NCBI GenBank assembly: GCA_012837895.1
Contig: DUQH01000141.1
Coordinates: 1-64,000 of the forward strand
Origin: Candidatus Fermentithermobacillaceae bacterium
Lineage (GTDB): Bacteria; Bacillota; Sulfobacillia; Fermentithermobacillales; Fermentithermobacillaceae
Direction: 5' to 3'
DNA: 64,000 nucleotides
Made by a program: the position numbers and the translations under genes. Below the pieces are notes generated by a model, which made no database searches, was not told the DNA's origin, and was given only the letters and a program-made list of their open reading frames with translations. Shown piece by piece: positions 9,690 to 17,953 of the stretch. The number at the start of each line of letters is the position of its first letter. Positions within the stretch are counted from its first letter, which is position 1.

Positions 9690-10541
9690 TTGAGCGGTAT
9701 TGCAGTTGTCACTGACAGCACCAGTGATATCCCTAAAGGCCTGGCTAAGCAGTACGGAATAAGCGTAGTCCCCCTTTCTGTGATCCATGAGGGTGTTGTG
9801 TACCGGGATGGAATCGACATTACTCCTGAGCAGTTTTACCCTATGTTAGAGAAGGCGGACAGCTTACCCACCAGTTCCCAGCCTTCGCCCAGCCAGTTCA
9901 TGGATGTATTTAAGCCGTTAATAGAGTCTGGCAAGCAGGTTTTGTCGTTCCACCTTTCCAGGGCATTGAGCAGTACCGTTGATTCCGCCAGGCTTGCTGC
10001 TCAACAGCTGGCGCCAGACCGAATCCACGTTGTAGACACATGCTCCATAAGCTACGGGATAGCTGTACAGGCGATAGAGGCGGCACGTCTCGCCATGGAA
10101 GGACGAGCTGTGCCCGCAATCCTCGAACGTATAGATCGTCTTAAGAATCGCTCAGATGTCCTGTTCAGTCTGAACGCCTTGGATTACCTGCACAAGGGCG
10201 GCAGGATAGGGAAAGTGTCGTCTCTCGTGGGGAATCTGCTTAACATCAAACCTATAGTCCATGTCCAGGACGGGGTTTATGTACCTATTGGTAAAGTGCG
10301 AAGCATGAAGCAAGCGGTTACAGGGATGGTAGACTTCCTGGCTAATAAGTTCGGAGCAGACAAGGTGCGCGTGGGCGTTGGACACGGACAAGCTATCGAT
10401 TTCGCCAAGATGATTCTTGAGCAGGCAGTGTCACGGTTGAACGTTGTTGAGGAGCCGGTACTGTTTGATGTGGGTCCGGTAATAGGTGTCCATACAGGCC
10501 CAGGCACAGTGGGGATCAGCGTACACTCAGTAACCTATTAG
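9690..10541 (+). CDS. degV: DegV family fatty-acid-binding protein
   Basis: This 283-residue cytoplasmic protein binds fatty acids and, in Gram-positives, hands them to fatty acid kinase. The DegV landmarks are VTDSTSDIP at residues 7-15, TSSQPSPSQF near residue 60, FHLSRALSST near 92 and the glycine-rich HTGPGTVGI near the C-terminus. The TTG at 9690 has a GGAG site upstream. It is monocistronic, with a likely sigma-A promoter at 9591-9619, and faces a convergent minus-strand pair. Confidence 0.93.
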   Translation: MSGIAVVTDSTSDIPKGLAKQYGISVVPLSVIHEGVVYRDGIDITPEQFYPMLEKADSLPTSSQPSPSQFMDVFKPLIESGKQVLSFHLSRALSSTVDSARLAAQQLAPDRIHVVDTCSISYGIAVQAIEAARLAMEGRAVPAILERIDRLKNRSDVLFSLNALDYLHKGGRIGKVSSLVGNLLNIKPIVHVQDGVYVPIGKVRSMKQAVTGMVDFLANKFGADKVRVGVGHGQAIDFAKMILEQAVSRLNVVEEPVLFDVGPVIGVHTGPGTVGISVHSVTY

Positions 10542-10640
10542 GAGTTCCGGGAGGGTAGAGGGAACCAGAACGTACTTAGGGGTGACGGTCCGAATCGTAG
10601 AACATTTGAATCATCGGACATTGAATCCCGGAGCGCGGAG

Positions 10641-11108
10641 CTATTTCCCAAGCTCTTCCCAGTAGACGAATAATTCTGCAAGTTCCCGCAGACACCCAGG
10701 CTTATCCATACATTGGGCAGATGCCTTGAGTCTTGCCAGGCTTAGTGTGAACTCCATGATATCACCTTTTTGTACGCCGATTTGGATGCGTGGGATCACC
10801 ACGGCCCATGCATTTTCCGCATCTTCAATATGGGTCAGCGCTTGTGTCCAGTTTTCGGCGACTACGCTCTCTTGGGCCAGACGGAGATGTAGTTTCACGT
10901 CATCATCGCGGCCTTTGGGCTGCTTTCCCGATCTGGGCAGGTTGAGGATAGCCACGAAAGTCACGAGTACTATCACAGGAACGCCATAAAGCAGTAGCCT
11001 GCCTACGATAACCTGGATGTTGTCCCAGGTTTGGTTTCCGTGGTGATGTTTAGGATGTTTGGTATCCTTGTGCTGTTTGCGATTCTGCTTGGGATTTACC
11101 CTTGCCAC
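10641..11108 (-). CDS. DUF4363-like membrane-anchored protein
   Basis: This 155-residue protein has an unusually basic, histidine-rich N-terminus (about 28 residues), one membrane helix (residues about 36-54), and a helical soluble domain resembling DUF4363 (ENAWAVVIPRI and later ISLARLK-like text). It lies downstream of a DUF421 gene on the same strand, the usual context for DUF4363. GTG at 11108 has AGGTGA eight bases upstream. The function is unknown; it may assist the DUF421 partner. Confidence 0.7.
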   Translation of the reverse strand: MARVNPKQNRKQHKDTKHPKHHHGNQTWDNIQVIVGRLLLYGVPVIVLVTFVAILNLPRSGKQPKGRDDDVKLHLRLAQESVVAENWTQALTHIEDAENAWAVVIPRIQIGVQKGDIMEFTLSLARLKASAQCMDKPGCLRELAELFVYWEELGK

Positions 11109-11192
11109 CGGTACTTGTCACCTGTCTTTGCTGGTTATCTTTTGCCTGGTCACACTTGTCTACCTTTATTTGGCTGTCTTTGCCCGGTTATC

Positions 11193-11951
11193 TTACTTGC
11201 TCTTGATAGGTTCAGATATGTCACTGGGGTGTGCTATATGGTCATCATACTTGTCTATGTATAAGTTTCCGGAAGTGTCCAACGAGGCAACGAACACTTC
11301 TGAAGGGTCCCTTATTCCTTGTGTCCTTAGTTCGTTCAAGAGCCACTTGCGGTCCAGGTGAACCTGTTTTAGGTTGGCATCCAATATGATGCCGTCGTAT
11401 ATGAGCTCTTTTGAGAGGCCTTGGTAGTCTGTGGAAATGTTCATATCCTTTGGAGTAACAGGTTGATGTTGAGTCTTGAGCAGAACTGAGACGCGGCCTC
11501 TCGTTTCAAGCACGGCGAATTCAACCTGAGAAAGGTCGAACACGCCCATGAGTCTCAATTCCTCCATTAGGTCTGAAAGTCTGTACCTGGTCTTGCGTAG
11601 GGCGTCCTCCATTATCTTGCCGTTCATGATAACTACAGTTGGTTCGCCGTCTATGTATCTGGACGCCCAGCGCCACTTCATTACCACTACTTGAAGCAGA
11701 AACGCCAGGGCTACCCATATAGCCATTCCGAAGAACTGAGGCCACGCCCTTATTCCCAGGTCTATGGTCATTGAAGCGGCTATCGAGCCTATTGTGATGC
11801 CTACCGCGTACTCAAAGAATGTCATCTGGCTGAGCTGCTGCTTCCCCAGAATCCTGGTGAATATGAGAAGTGAGAAGAAACTTATTATAGCGCGTACCGA
11901 GACAACCAGTACTTCGTTCAAACCGCTACCACCCCGGATTAGGTTTTCCAA
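11193..11951 (-). CDS. DUF421 (YetF-like) membrane protein
   Basis: This 252-residue protein has three N-terminal membrane helices (about residues 12-95) and a cytoplasmic YetF-type domain. The family hallmark TRILGKQQLSQMTFFEYAVG is at residues 35-54, and the GEPTVVIMNGKI and later LKQVHLDRKWLLNELR segments are typical. The start is probably the TTG at 11951, although no strong ribosome site precedes it. It is followed after 84 bases by the DUF4363 gene. In spore-formers such pairs are linked to envelope or spore functions, but the molecular role is unknown. Confidence 0.85.
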   Translation of the reverse strand: MENLIRGGSGLNEVLVVSVRAIISFFSLLIFTRILGKQQLSQMTFFEYAVGITIGSIAASMTIDLGIRAWPQFFGMAIWVALAFLLQVVVMKWRWASRYIDGEPTVVIMNGKIMEDALRKTRYRLSDLMEELRLMGVFDLSQVEFAVLETRGRVSVLLKTQHQPVTPKDMNISTDYQGLSKELIYDGIILDANLKQVHLDRKWLLNELRTQGIRDPSEVFVASLDTSGNLYIDKYDDHIAHPSDISEPIKSK

Positions 11952-12103
11952 AGGCGGTGGGATGGATTACTGAAGGAGGGAGGAATCGCCGAAGATATAG
12001 AAACTGCTGCAGAGGGATAGGTTGCTGCGAAATGATGATTGTAAAGGAACCGATGGAAAGACCGGACGGGGGATTTGTCGAAAAGTTGGGGGGCAGCCAA
12101 ATG

Positions 12104-12130
12104 AAAAGGGCCTGGATTTTTCCAGGCCCT
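12104..12130 (-). terminator. Intrinsic terminator of the flagellin gene
   Basis: AGGGCCTGGA and its exact complement (12107-12116 and 12121-12130) flank a four-base loop. Read on the minus strand, the 10-bp stem is followed directly by TTTTCAT. It lies about 20 bases past the flagellin stop. Confidence 0.85.
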
Positions 12131-12150
12131 GTGGGTTTCCGATGACTGTG

Positions 12151-12954
12151 TTAGCCCAGTAGCTTCAGGATCGACTGAGGCGTAAGATTTGCCTGAGCAA
12201 GCATCGCAGTTCCTGCGGCCTGCAAGATCTGGTGCCTTGTAAAGTTGGCCATCTCAAGCGCCATGTCTACGTCCCTAATACGCGAGCCGGCAGCTTCAAG
12301 GTTCTCGGCAGCAGTGTTGAGGTTGTTGATTGTGTGCTCGAGCCGGTTCTGGCATGCACCGAGCATAGAACGCTCCGATGAGACTAGCCCGATTGCCGCA
12401 TCCAGTGCGGTGATCGCCCCGGTAGCATCAGTTGTGACATCTACTCCGTCAATGCTCAAAGCGCCAGCAGTTATTTCTTCGATTGCTATGTCCATGGTTT
12501 GGCTGGCGTTGGCGCCAATCTGCAGTGAGGTCGAGAAAGATCCATCTAACAGCGTCGTCTTGTTAAACTCGGTCCTTGCGGAGATATCATCAATCTCCGC
12601 AATGAGCTGATTGATTTCGTCCTGAATCATGTTGAGGTCTTCTTCTTCATAAATCCCGTTGCCTGCTTGCACTGCTAGTTCACGCATACGCTGCAAGATA
12701 GCATGGACCTCATTGAGTGCGCCTTCCGCAGTCTGGATCAATGAGATGCCGTCCTGAGCGTTCCTGACCGCTTGCCTGAGTCCGCGGGTCTGGGCTTTCA
12801 TCTTTTCTGAGATGGCCAGGCCTGCGGCATCGTCTGCGGCCCTGTTGATCCTGTAGCCTGAAGACAGTTTTTCCAGCGACTTGGCCATGAGCCCGTCTGT
12901 AATCGACAGGTTCTTCCACGCGTTTAGCGCAGAAATGTTGGTGTTGATTCTCAC
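12151..12954 (-). CDS. fliC: Flagellin
   Basis: This 267-residue protein is the filament subunit of the flagellum, exported by the type III flagellar apparatus. It has the conserved N-terminal D0/D1 segment (RINTNISALNAWKNL, then LSSGYRINRAADDAAGLAISE) and the C-terminal MLAQANLTPQSILKLLG. The central variable domain is very small, so this is a minimal flagellin. GTG at 12954 is chosen over a more upstream ATG because AAGGAGG lies directly before it and homologues begin here. No other flagellar gene is in the window. Confidence 0.95.
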   Translation of the reverse strand: MRINTNISALNAWKNLSITDGLMAKSLEKLSSGYRINRAADDAAGLAISEKMKAQTRGLRQAVRNAQDGISLIQTAEGALNEVHAILQRMRELAVQAGNGIYEEEDLNMIQDEINQLIAEIDDISARTEFNKTTLLDGSFSTSLQIGANASQTMDIAIEEITAGALSIDGVDVTTDATGAITALDAAIGLVSSERSMLGACQNRLEHTINNLNTAAENLEAAGSRIRDVDMALEMANFTRHQILQAAGTAMLAQANLTPQSILKLLG

Positions 12955-13369
12955 AGTTTCTACCTCCTTGTAGAATTTAGTTCGCATCCTTGCGGAATTT
13001 TGCCCGGCGACTTGTGGAAGCGAGCGCACTCCGGGCCTCATGTGCACTCTCAATGCGTTAATCGTAAACGGGTGGCATGAATTGCAGAATTCTAGTAGAA
13101 AATGAGTCTTTGGTCCTACAGTCTGGTACCGTCGCTGTTTTGGAGCTTCTTAAGATTGAGCCGTGCCAACCATTTTGGCTCAACAAGCTGTTATGTCAGA
13201 ACCGGAGATAGAAAGGCTCTCGACCTAAGAACTAGAAGGCTAAGTAGCGTAGCGGCTAGTTGGCTGATGACGAAGGGAAACGGGAAACAAAGGGATCTAT
13301 ACTTACGGTTGCTTTCCAAGATCCCTTTCAGTCTGCCAAGCGTAATACCTCCCGTCCGCGCCAGGGCCC
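12955..13369. other. Intergenic region between flagellin and Hsp20 genes
   Basis: This holds the flagellin leader with AAGGAGG at its left end. I could not place a convincing sigma-D (TAAA/GCCGATAA) or sigma-A promoter. No gene or RNA was recognised. Confidence 0.4.
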
Positions 13370-13810
13370 TTAAGTAATCTGAATGCTGCATCCGCGCTTC
13401 GACGGACCGGTCTTAGGCAGCGTTATAGTAAGCACTCCATTTTCAAAGGAAGCTTGGGCGTTGTCAGGGTCCACCGGCGCCTCCAGGTTGATAGTGCGCA
13501 CCATCTTTCCGAAGGACGACTCCTGGACAACCCATGTGCCACCTTTGACTTGCCTCTGCTCGCTTTTTTCAGTGGCAATGCTTATCGAATCTTCCGTACA
13601 CCGCAAGTCGATTTTGTCTTTCTCAACTCCGGGGAGTTCGGCCCTGACTATGATTTCATCGCCTTGGTCCAGAACGTCAACGGGGAAACTGCCAAACTGA
13701 GCTTCGGCCAGGCCCCTTGGGCTGAATCCTCTCCACAGTTCATTGAGAAGCGAATCCATTTTCCTTTCCCGGCGTGACAGTTCATTTAGAGGACGCCAAC
13801 GTCTAATCAT
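13370..13810 (-). CDS. Small heat shock protein, Hsp20/alpha-crystallin family
   Basis: This 146-residue ATP-independent chaperone holds unfolding proteins. The alpha-crystallin domain spans about residues 40-140, with PVDVLDQGDEIIVRAELPGVEK and the closing NGVLTITLPK signature. ATG at 13810 is chosen because AAGGAG lies seven bases upstream; the frame is open farther upstream but that part has no family features. It is monocistronic on the minus strand. Confidence 0.93.
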   Translation of the reverse strand: MIRRWRPLNELSRRERKMDSLLNELWRGFSPRGLAEAQFGSFPVDVLDQGDEIIVRAELPGVEKDKIDLRCTEDSISIATEKSEQRQVKGGTWVVQESSFGKMVRTINLEAPVDPDNAQASFENGVLTITLPKTGPSKRGCSIQIT

Positions 13811-14704
13811 AGCCACACTCCTTTCCAGACATAAACGAATTTGCTTCCGGATGAGATAGTTCCCAATATTGGGTCTGATGATACTGCAGCATAAAGGACA
13901 AAGAAAGTCAAAGTCAGAGTTATCTGCTTCCAGGGATGTTGGGGCTGAGTTTTCAAGATTCGACCCCTTTGCTTCTATCGCTTTTTTGGCAGGTAGGGGC
14001 ATGGCCGAAGTTTGGCAAGCTTGAGGTCAGAACCAGGTGGGGTAGGTGCCCCGGGGCACCCTTTATGCCCCCCTATTGATCGTGATAGTCTTCAGATTTG
14101 GGTATGCAGCAACACAAGTCTTCCGGGTCAGCATCTTCGGCAGGTTTGGTTGTTACCTGCGCTGACTTGGTACTCAGTCCCAGGACCAGGACGATCATGA
14201 ATAATAAAGCCAGGACATCGTTCAAGCAGGTATCCCTCCCCCAGAGTGCGGAATCGGTGGATTAGTAATATGCTATGCGCCCCAAAAGACCAATGTGTCT
14301 TCGGCCGGATTCGCGGATCCAGTCCCGATGTATCTTCTTGCAGGACGTATACCTCTGCTCTTGTCTTGATTGCCTTCCGATCAGCCAAGAAGCGCTTTTC
14401 TTATTAGTGTTGCGATTCTGATAAGCGTGGCAGGAGAACTGACTGTTGTGGCGAATATTCCGGTAAGCGTGGCAGGAGAATTGACCGTTGTGGCGAATAT
14501 TCCGGTAACTGGATAAGTACTACCACGCACAGATTCATTGACCGGGCAAGGGGCTGCGATGCTCCGGCACATGACACGAGAACTGAACTCACCAGGTGAC
14601 GCAGGCGGTTTTTTGGTTTAGACCGTGATTTGTGAGCTTCCACGTGGGAAAGGAAGTCTCACTCCTCTAGTGTCACCAAACAAATAGGTATTCGGGGGGT
14701 GATA
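13811..14704. other. Long intergenic region with a 42-bp tandem duplication
   Basis: About 890 bases without a convincing gene. The only clear structure is the exact-period tandem repeat at 14423-14506. The sequence around 14010-14060 is rich in G and C runs. No RNA family was recognised. Confidence 0.5.
14423..14506. repeat. Tandem duplication, two copies of a 42-bp unit
   Basis: Units 14423-14464 and 14465-14506 differ at only two positions. The period equals 14 codons. On the plus strand it reads as a duplicated hydrophobic peptide (SVAGELTVVANIPV) in a short open frame ending at TAA 14514-14516. That frame has no ribosome site, so it may be a gene remnant. Confidence 0.85.
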
Positions 14705-14923
14705 TTGAAAAAAGAACCGTGGATCAGCCAAATATCACGTGAGCTTGCACCACTTATTAGCATACACCGCTACTTGCAGCAATACACAACCGGGCAGGTC
14801 AACATTGTAGTTACGCGCCTCATACGACCTAGTTACTTGACCCTCATTGGTGATTCCGCTTTTCTACTTAGATTGTGCACCGTACTCCTTGGAGGTGAAC
14901 AAACTTGTTTGCAGAAGGAATGA
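14705..14923 (+). CDS. Possible small protein overlapping the DUF6754 gene start
   Basis: This 72-codon open frame begins with TTG after a G-rich site (GGGGGGTG). It contains no recognised domain and overlaps the next gene by 19 bases. Such an overlap would fit coupled translation, but the composition is ordinary and a chance frame within the leader is equally possible. Confidence 0.3.
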   Translation: MKKEPWISQISRELAPLISIHRYLQQYTTGQVNIVVTRLIRPSYLTLIGDSAFLLRLCTVLLGGEQTCLQKE

Positions 14924-15672
14924 TTGTTGATTTCCTGATCGCGATCTCCATGATCCTAGCAGTATTCTACACAGTCAGAAGTAGTACAACGAGAACCTGG
15001 AAAATCCGCAAGATACCAGGCCTTGATGCAATTGAAGAAGCTATCGGCCGGGCAACCGAAACAGATCGGATGGTGCTTTACTTGCCAGGATACGGAGACC
15101 TTGCTGATCCCCAGACCCTGGCATCCTTGGGCGTGTTGTCGGAAGTTGCCAAGTCTACAGCAAGGTACGACTGCAACTTAACAGTGGCAGTTGAGTACGC
15201 CAACTTGGTTCCTGTATTTGAAGAAGTGGTGCGGACCAGCTATTTGGCAGCAGGCATGGCTGATAGTTTCAGACCCCAGCAGATACGCTGGTTCTCAGAT
15301 CACTACTACGGTTACGCCGTCGCAGTTATAGGTATGATCTACAGGGAACGTCCTGCCTCAATGATCATGATGGGTAACTTCGCTTTCGACTCTCTTATGT
15401 ACGCTGAATCCGGGTCACAGGTTGGGGCTATCCAAATAGGCGGGACTGCCAACACCGGCCAGATCCCGTTCTTTGTCGCGGCTTGCGACTACGCCTTGAT
15501 AGGTGAGGAGATTTTCGCTGCTGCAGCCTATCTTACTCAAGACCCCAGCAGAATTGCCACGCTTGTTGTTGAAGACTGGGGCAAGTTCGTCGTAACAGGG
15601 TTAATTATCCTAGGTGCAGTCTTAGCCACAGCAAACTCTGTTGATTGGCTAAACCAGCTCCTGGGAAGTTAG
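14905..15672 (+). CDS. DUF6754 membrane-anchored protein, first gene of a four-gene cluster
   Basis: This 255-residue protein has an N-terminal membrane helix (about residues 6-24), a soluble alpha/beta domain, and a C-terminal helix (about 230-248). The domain matches what I recall of DUF6754: IPGLDAIEEAIGRA near residue 35, a VLYLPGYGDL strand-turn, ERPASMIMMG, and the best conserved block PFFVAACDYALIGEEIFAAAAYLTQDP. The TTG at 14905 is supported by CTTGGAGGTG upstream. It is followed by three more membrane protein genes at spacings of 15, 11 and 7 bases. No catalytic motif is evident and the biochemical function is unknown. A decayed paralogue of its last third lies at 59756-60031. Confidence 0.8.
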   Translation: MFAEGMIVDFLIAISMILAVFYTVRSSTTRTWKIRKIPGLDAIEEAIGRATETDRMVLYLPGYGDLADPQTLASLGVLSEVAKSTARYDCNLTVAVEYANLVPVFEEVVRTSYLAAGMADSFRPQQIRWFSDHYYGYAVAVIGMIYRERPASMIMMGNFAFDSLMYAESGSQVGAIQIGGTANTGQIPFFVAACDYALIGEEIFAAAAYLTQDPSRIATLVVEDWGKFVVTGLIILGAVLATANSVDWLNQLLGS

Positions 15673-15687
15673 GGGGAGTGATACACT

Positions 15688-16302
15688 GTGAAACGTTCAT
15701 TACCCTATAGCCTCACGGTTGTAGCAGCCGTAGTAATAATGATTTGTGTGTTCTTTGGAGTCGCACCGAATGTGCAACAAGAGCTGGACCAATGGTATGT
15801 TGTCAGCAACGCAATGGTGTGCGCTTTTGGCCTTGTTAACTTGACGTCTGTCCACTTTAGGCGCATCCAGCGCAAAGAAGGCGAGTGGGATTTGTCTATT
15901 CTGCTCCTGGTCATAACCTATGGGTACCTGATCCTGGGTTTGGCCAAAGGGCCCACAGATCAACTTTACAGCTGGATTTTTAATGCCACCGCTGTTCCAT
16001 TAGGTGCAACCTTTTATGCACTGCTGGCGTTTTACATTACCTCAGCAGCATACCGTGCCTTCAGGGCAAAAACCCGGGACGCTGCGATTCTCTTAGCAGC
16101 CGGCATTATTGTGCTGCTCGGCAAGGCTCCCCTAGGCGAATACTTGCTTCCCGTCATGGGGCAGTGGACAAGTTGGATCATGGACATCCCGGCCGTAGCC
16201 GCTATGAGGTCTGTGGTTTTCGGTGCCACCTTGGGCGGCTTGATTTCGGCAATACGGATTTTGCTTGGCTTTGACCGTCCGTATGCCGCAGGTGGGGAGT
16301 AG
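15688..16302 (+). CDS. Six-helix membrane protein, second gene of the DUF6754 cluster
   Basis: This 204-residue protein has about six membrane helices (near residues 7-26, 36-57, 72-90, 97-122, 128-145 and 170-190). Between helices 2 and 3 is a basic-acidic loop, HFRRIQRKEGEWD. GTG at 15688 follows GGGGGAGTG. The family is not recognised. The same gene order (DUF6754, then this protein) recurs in the truncated copy at 59756-60256, so the pair behaves as a unit. It is probably a membrane partner of the DUF6754 protein. Confidence 0.75.
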   Translation: MKRSLPYSLTVVAAVVIMICVFFGVAPNVQQELDQWYVVSNAMVCAFGLVNLTSVHFRRIQRKEGEWDLSILLLVITYGYLILGLAKGPTDQLYSWIFNATAVPLGATFYALLAFYITSAAYRAFRAKTRDAAILLAAGIIVLLGKAPLGEYLLPVMGQWTSWIMDIPAVAAMRSVVFGATLGGLISAIRILLGFDRPYAAGGE

Positions 16303-16313
16303 GAGGTGTTACT

Positions 16314-17141
16314 ATGAACATGTGGGAGAAACTGCAGAACATAGACCCAAGATGGTATTACTACCTGTTGGTGTTAGTAGTAGCATTGCCGATTATCAAA
16401 CCGTGGGGGCTTCCCATCAAAGTGGGCCCTGAGGCGCGGTCATTTTACGAGACAGTGGAAGCACTTCCGCAAGGCAGTACAATCTTTCTTTGTGTTGGAT
16501 ACCGCACCGACTCGGTTGTTGAGATGGATCCCCAGCTGGGCACGTTTTTCAAGCAAGCTCTGGATAAGGGTCTGAAGGTCATAGCCTGGGCAGCCGTAGA
16601 CGAAGGCGCTATGGTAGCACAAACGGTGCTGGGGACTATAGCAGAAGAGAGAGGTGCAGTTTACGGCAAGGACTGGATCAACTTAGGGTTCAAGCCAATA
16701 TCAGATGCGCTACTGCAGAAGATGATCGACGACTTTCATCAAGCGATGGCCTATTCCGAGATAGGCGGCGGGAGTCTGGACTCCTTTGAGATCACCAAGA
16801 ACTTCCACTCAATCAAACAAGCTGAACTAATAGTATGCTTGAGCAACGTAACCCCGAGCCCGGGAGAGCGCATGATCCGTATGATCTCCATTCCTACAGG
16901 ACTCCCCATTGTAATGGGAACAGGTTCTGTTAGTGTGCCAGGCGAAATGCCGTACTACGCATCAGGCCAGTACAAAGGGCTGTTAGCAGGCCTGCGTGGC
17001 GCCGCAGAGTATGAACTGCTTACAGATTATCCGGGTAGCGCCATCTTGGGTATGGATGCCCAATCTGCTGCCCACTTCCTCGTAATTGCGCTCATCGCAA
17101 TAGGTAACATTGGCTTTTTCCTGACCAGGAAAGGAAGGTGA
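16314..17141 (+). CDS. Membrane-anchored protein distantly resembling DUF6754, third gene of the cluster
   Basis: This 275-residue protein has an N-terminal helix (about residues 15-30), a soluble domain, and a C-terminal helix (about 250-270). Its layout and several blocks mirror the first gene: EMPYYASGQYKGLLAGLRGAAEY aligns by eye with QIPFFVAACDYALIGEEIFAAAAY, and both are followed by a proline, a short segment and the last helix. ATG at 16314 has AGGAGGTG upstream. The likely explanation is an ancient duplication of the anchored domain. The function is unknown. Confidence 0.72.
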   Translation: MNMWEKLQNIDPRWYYYLLVLVVALPIIKPWGLPIKVGPEARSFYETVEALPQGSTIFLCVGYRTDSVVEMDPQLGTFFKQALDKGLKVIAWAAVDEGAMVAQTVLGTIAEERGAVYGKDWINLGFKPISDALLQKMIDDFHQAMAYSEIGGGSLDSFEITKNFHSIKQAELIVCLSNVTPSPGERMIRMISIPTGLPIVMGTGSVSVPGEMPYYASGQYKGLLAGLRGAAEYELLTDYPGSAILGMDAQSAAHFLVIALIAIGNIGFFLTRKGR

Positions 17142-17148
17142 GCTGTAG

Positions 17149-17757
17149 ATGAGCACTACTTTAAGCAGATGGCTTGAGTTCTTCTTCACTATAAGCATAT
17201 TTTCATTGGTCCTTTACAAAGACAATAAGCTGTTCCGTATAGCAGAGACTGTTCTCGTGGGAATCACGGCGGCTAACGCGATAGTTTTGACGTTCAATAA
17301 CTATATTAAGCCGACAGTGGTATCGGACATTGGCCAGGACGGCAAGTTCTGGTACATTATCCCGCTTATCGCCGGGGCTTTGATGTACACGAGGTTTTTC
17401 GGTTCCATTGGCTGGCTGTCTCGTATTCCCATGGGTTTCTGGCTGGGTGTCGGCTCGGCATATATTCTTACCAGGCAACCGGGGTTGCTTATGTCCCAAA
17501 TCCAAGCCACTTTCCTGTCGCTCAATACCATAAACAACATACTGTTTGTGATTGGCGCAGTGACAGTGCTTGTGTACTTTTACTTCACAGTTGAAACCAG
17601 CAAGGGCCCCATTAAATCCGTAAGCGAACTTGGGAAGATATTCCTGCTTGTGACCTTTGGCGCAGCCTTTGCCAATACTGTCATGTCAAGGGTGTCGGTC
17701 TTGCTTGGAAGGTTGCAGTTTATCATCCAAGATTTCCTAAACCTTGGAGTTTCTTAA
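17149..17757 (+). CDS. Six-helix membrane protein, fourth gene of the DUF6754 cluster
   Basis: This 202-residue protein has about six hydrophobic segments and ends in a short amphipathic tail. It resembles the second cluster gene in size and topology, though sequence similarity is weak. ATG at 17149 is preceded by GGAAGG and lies seven bases after the third gene. It is closed by the strong terminator at 17778-17820, which sets the cluster boundary. The function is unknown. Confidence 0.72.
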   Translation: MSTTLSRWLEFFFTISIFSLVLYKDNKLFRIAETVLVGITAANAIVLTFNNYIKPTVVSDIGQDGKFWYIIPLIAGALMYTRFFGSIGWLSRIPMGFWLGVGSAYILTRQPGLLMSQIQATFLSLNTINNILFVIGAVTVLVYFYFTVETSKGPIKSVSELGKIFLLVTFGAAFANTVMSRVSVLLGRLQFIIQDFLNLGVS

Positions 17758-17777
17758 GGTTGGCTTTGAGTCAGTGT

Positions 17778-17820
17778 GCAGCTCCCACCGGTTATGCCCG
17801 GTGGGCGCTGCTCTCTTTTT
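17778..17820 (+). terminator. Intrinsic terminator of the DUF6754 cluster
   Basis: A stem formed by GCAGC-CCCACCGG and CCGGTGGG-CGCTGC, with a short loop, is followed by CTCTCTTTTT. It lies 20 bases after the fourth gene's stop. Confidence 0.85.
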
Positions 17821-17953
17821 GTGATTGGGAACAGGGATTCATTGCGTCATGTGAATTAAGGGAGCTAGGCACCTATAGCGACGGTCCGAGCTTTAGCATG
17901 GAGTACATTAGGGGATGTAAAACCAGGCAATCAGAGAAAAGGGGAGAGAAGAT

